Assembly (NCBI GenBank): GCA_030263455.1
Contig: SZOZ01000001.1
Location: 297,275-361,274 of the forward strand
Length of the DNA: 64,000 nt
Source: Synechococcales cyanobacterium CNB
GTDB lineage: Bacteria; Planctomycetota; Phycisphaerae; Phycisphaerales; UBA1924
Direction of reading: 5' to 3'
Within the stretch, counting starts at the first letter, position 1. Each line of letters opens with the position of its first letter. Positions 63,650 to 64,000 of this stretch are shown here, one piece after another. The position numbers and the translations under genes are program-made. Under the pieces are notes generated by a model. That model worked only from the letters and a program-made list of their open reading frames with translations, ran no database searches and had not been told where the DNA came from.

Positions 63650-64000
63650 GTGGGCAAGGACCGGGTTCGGAGAATCCTCGAGGCGGCCGCGGAGTTGCCC
63701 CCAGGGGAGCGAACGGGGTTCATCGAGCGAGAGTGTGCCGGCGATCCTGGGTTGCAGACCGAGGTCAAGTCGTTGCTTGCCGCACTTGAAGCGGCGGAAG
63801 AGTTCCTCATCGCGCCCACTGCTCGTCCTGACGATGCACCGACCGCCGACGGCCCAAGGGCCGGATCGTCCCTCGCTCAGCAAGAGTCTCCGGGCACAGT
63901 CGTCGGTCGCTACAAGTTGCTGCAGGTGATCGGGGAGGGCGGATTCGGGACGGTGTGGATGGCGGAGCAGACGGAGCCGGTGCTCCGTCGTGTGGCGTTG
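63650..64000 (+). CDS. Ser/Thr protein kinase, truncated at window edge
   Basis: 117 codons are present before the window ends. The first about 85 residues are a helical, acidic N-terminal region (RILEAAAELPPGERTGFIE), then the kinase opens with GRYKLLQVIGEGGFGTVWMA, the Gly-rich loop. The start is a GTG with GGAGGG nine bases upstream; an overlapping GTG at 63641 is also possible. It pairs with the ECF sigma gene and probably continues for several hundred residues beyond the window. Confidence 0.85.
   Translation, partial: MGKDRVRRILEAAAELPPGERTGFIERECAGDPGLQTEVKSLLAALEAAEEFLIAPTARPDDAPTADGPRAGSSLAQQESPGTVVGRYKLLQVIGEGGFGTVWMAEQTEPVLRRVAL

Overview
The window is a 64 kb, very GC-rich chromosomal segment from a planctomycete, most likely of the Phycisphaerae type. 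The evidence is direct: a surface protein with a LEPR-XLL N-terminal motif, a PEP-CTERM-like protein, FHA and zinc-ribbon proteins, large eukaryote-like Ser/Thr kinases, an ECF sigma factor next to a kinase, and a DUF2934 protein. No rRNA, CRISPR array, insertion sequence or prophage is visible. Base composition and codon use look uniform, so this reads as ordinary chromosome, not an island. The species cannot be named from the sequence alone.

Layout. (1) 1-7000: zinc-ribbon and FHA proteins, hemW, ruvB, an M28 peptidase and a secreted unknown. (2) 7129-23232: a ribosomal protein superoperon with its promoter and a terminator-like hairpin. The order is rpsJ-rplC-rplD-rplW-rplB-rpsS-rplV-rpsC-rplP-rpmC-rpsQ-rplN-rplX-rplE-rpsN-rpsH-rplF-rplR-rpsE-rplO-secY-map-infA-rpmJ-rpsM-rpsK-rpoA-rplQ. 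It lacks rpmD, adk and rpsD at their usual positions and has several unusual proteins: uL22 with an N-terminal helix-turn-helix domain, a short zinc-less uS14, bL17 with an internal insertion, and a MetAP missing a catalytic His. (3) 23251-27486: pheS without pheT, two membrane or secreted unknowns, and a tRNA-Gly(CCC) with its own promoter and terminator. (4) 27643-31500: a three-gene unit with a fused aconitase-family enzyme resembling fungal homoaconitase, a DUF4287/SRPBCC protein, and a beta-decarboxylating dehydrogenase. (5) 31505-37928: cell-surface genes, including a 1319-residue LEPR-XLL glycoside hydrolase. (6) 37932-40518: a minus-strand operon of a Dabb protein, a DapB-like dehydrogenase and an AONS-family PLP enzyme. 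(7) 40883-45827: an RRM protein, a desaturase, and reductive pyrimidine catabolism (beta-ureidopropionase, dihydropyrimidinase, PreA-like dehydrogenase). (8) 45984-51667: a succinate dehydrogenase operon carrying a TM2 gene and a TPR-chromate transporter fusion. (9) 51681-53403: DUF190 and CrcB/Fluc fluoride export genes behind an S1/P1-like nuclease. (10) 53477-64000: truD, uvrD/pcrA, a kinase, infC with a probable ATC start, a MacB-like permease, argH, an ECF sigma factor and a truncated kinase.

Regulation visible in the sequence: five genes at the head of transcription units (hemW, ruvB, pheS, argH and the ECF sigma gene) have a TANNNT -10 box, three of them exactly TACACT, only 6-7 nt before the start codon, and no Shine-Dalgarno. 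This suggests frequent leaderless transcription. Genes inside operons have clear GGAGG-type sites. The best candidates for something undescribed are the uL22-HTH fusion, the homoaconitase-like operon, the AONS/DapB-like operon and the leaderless promoter signature.
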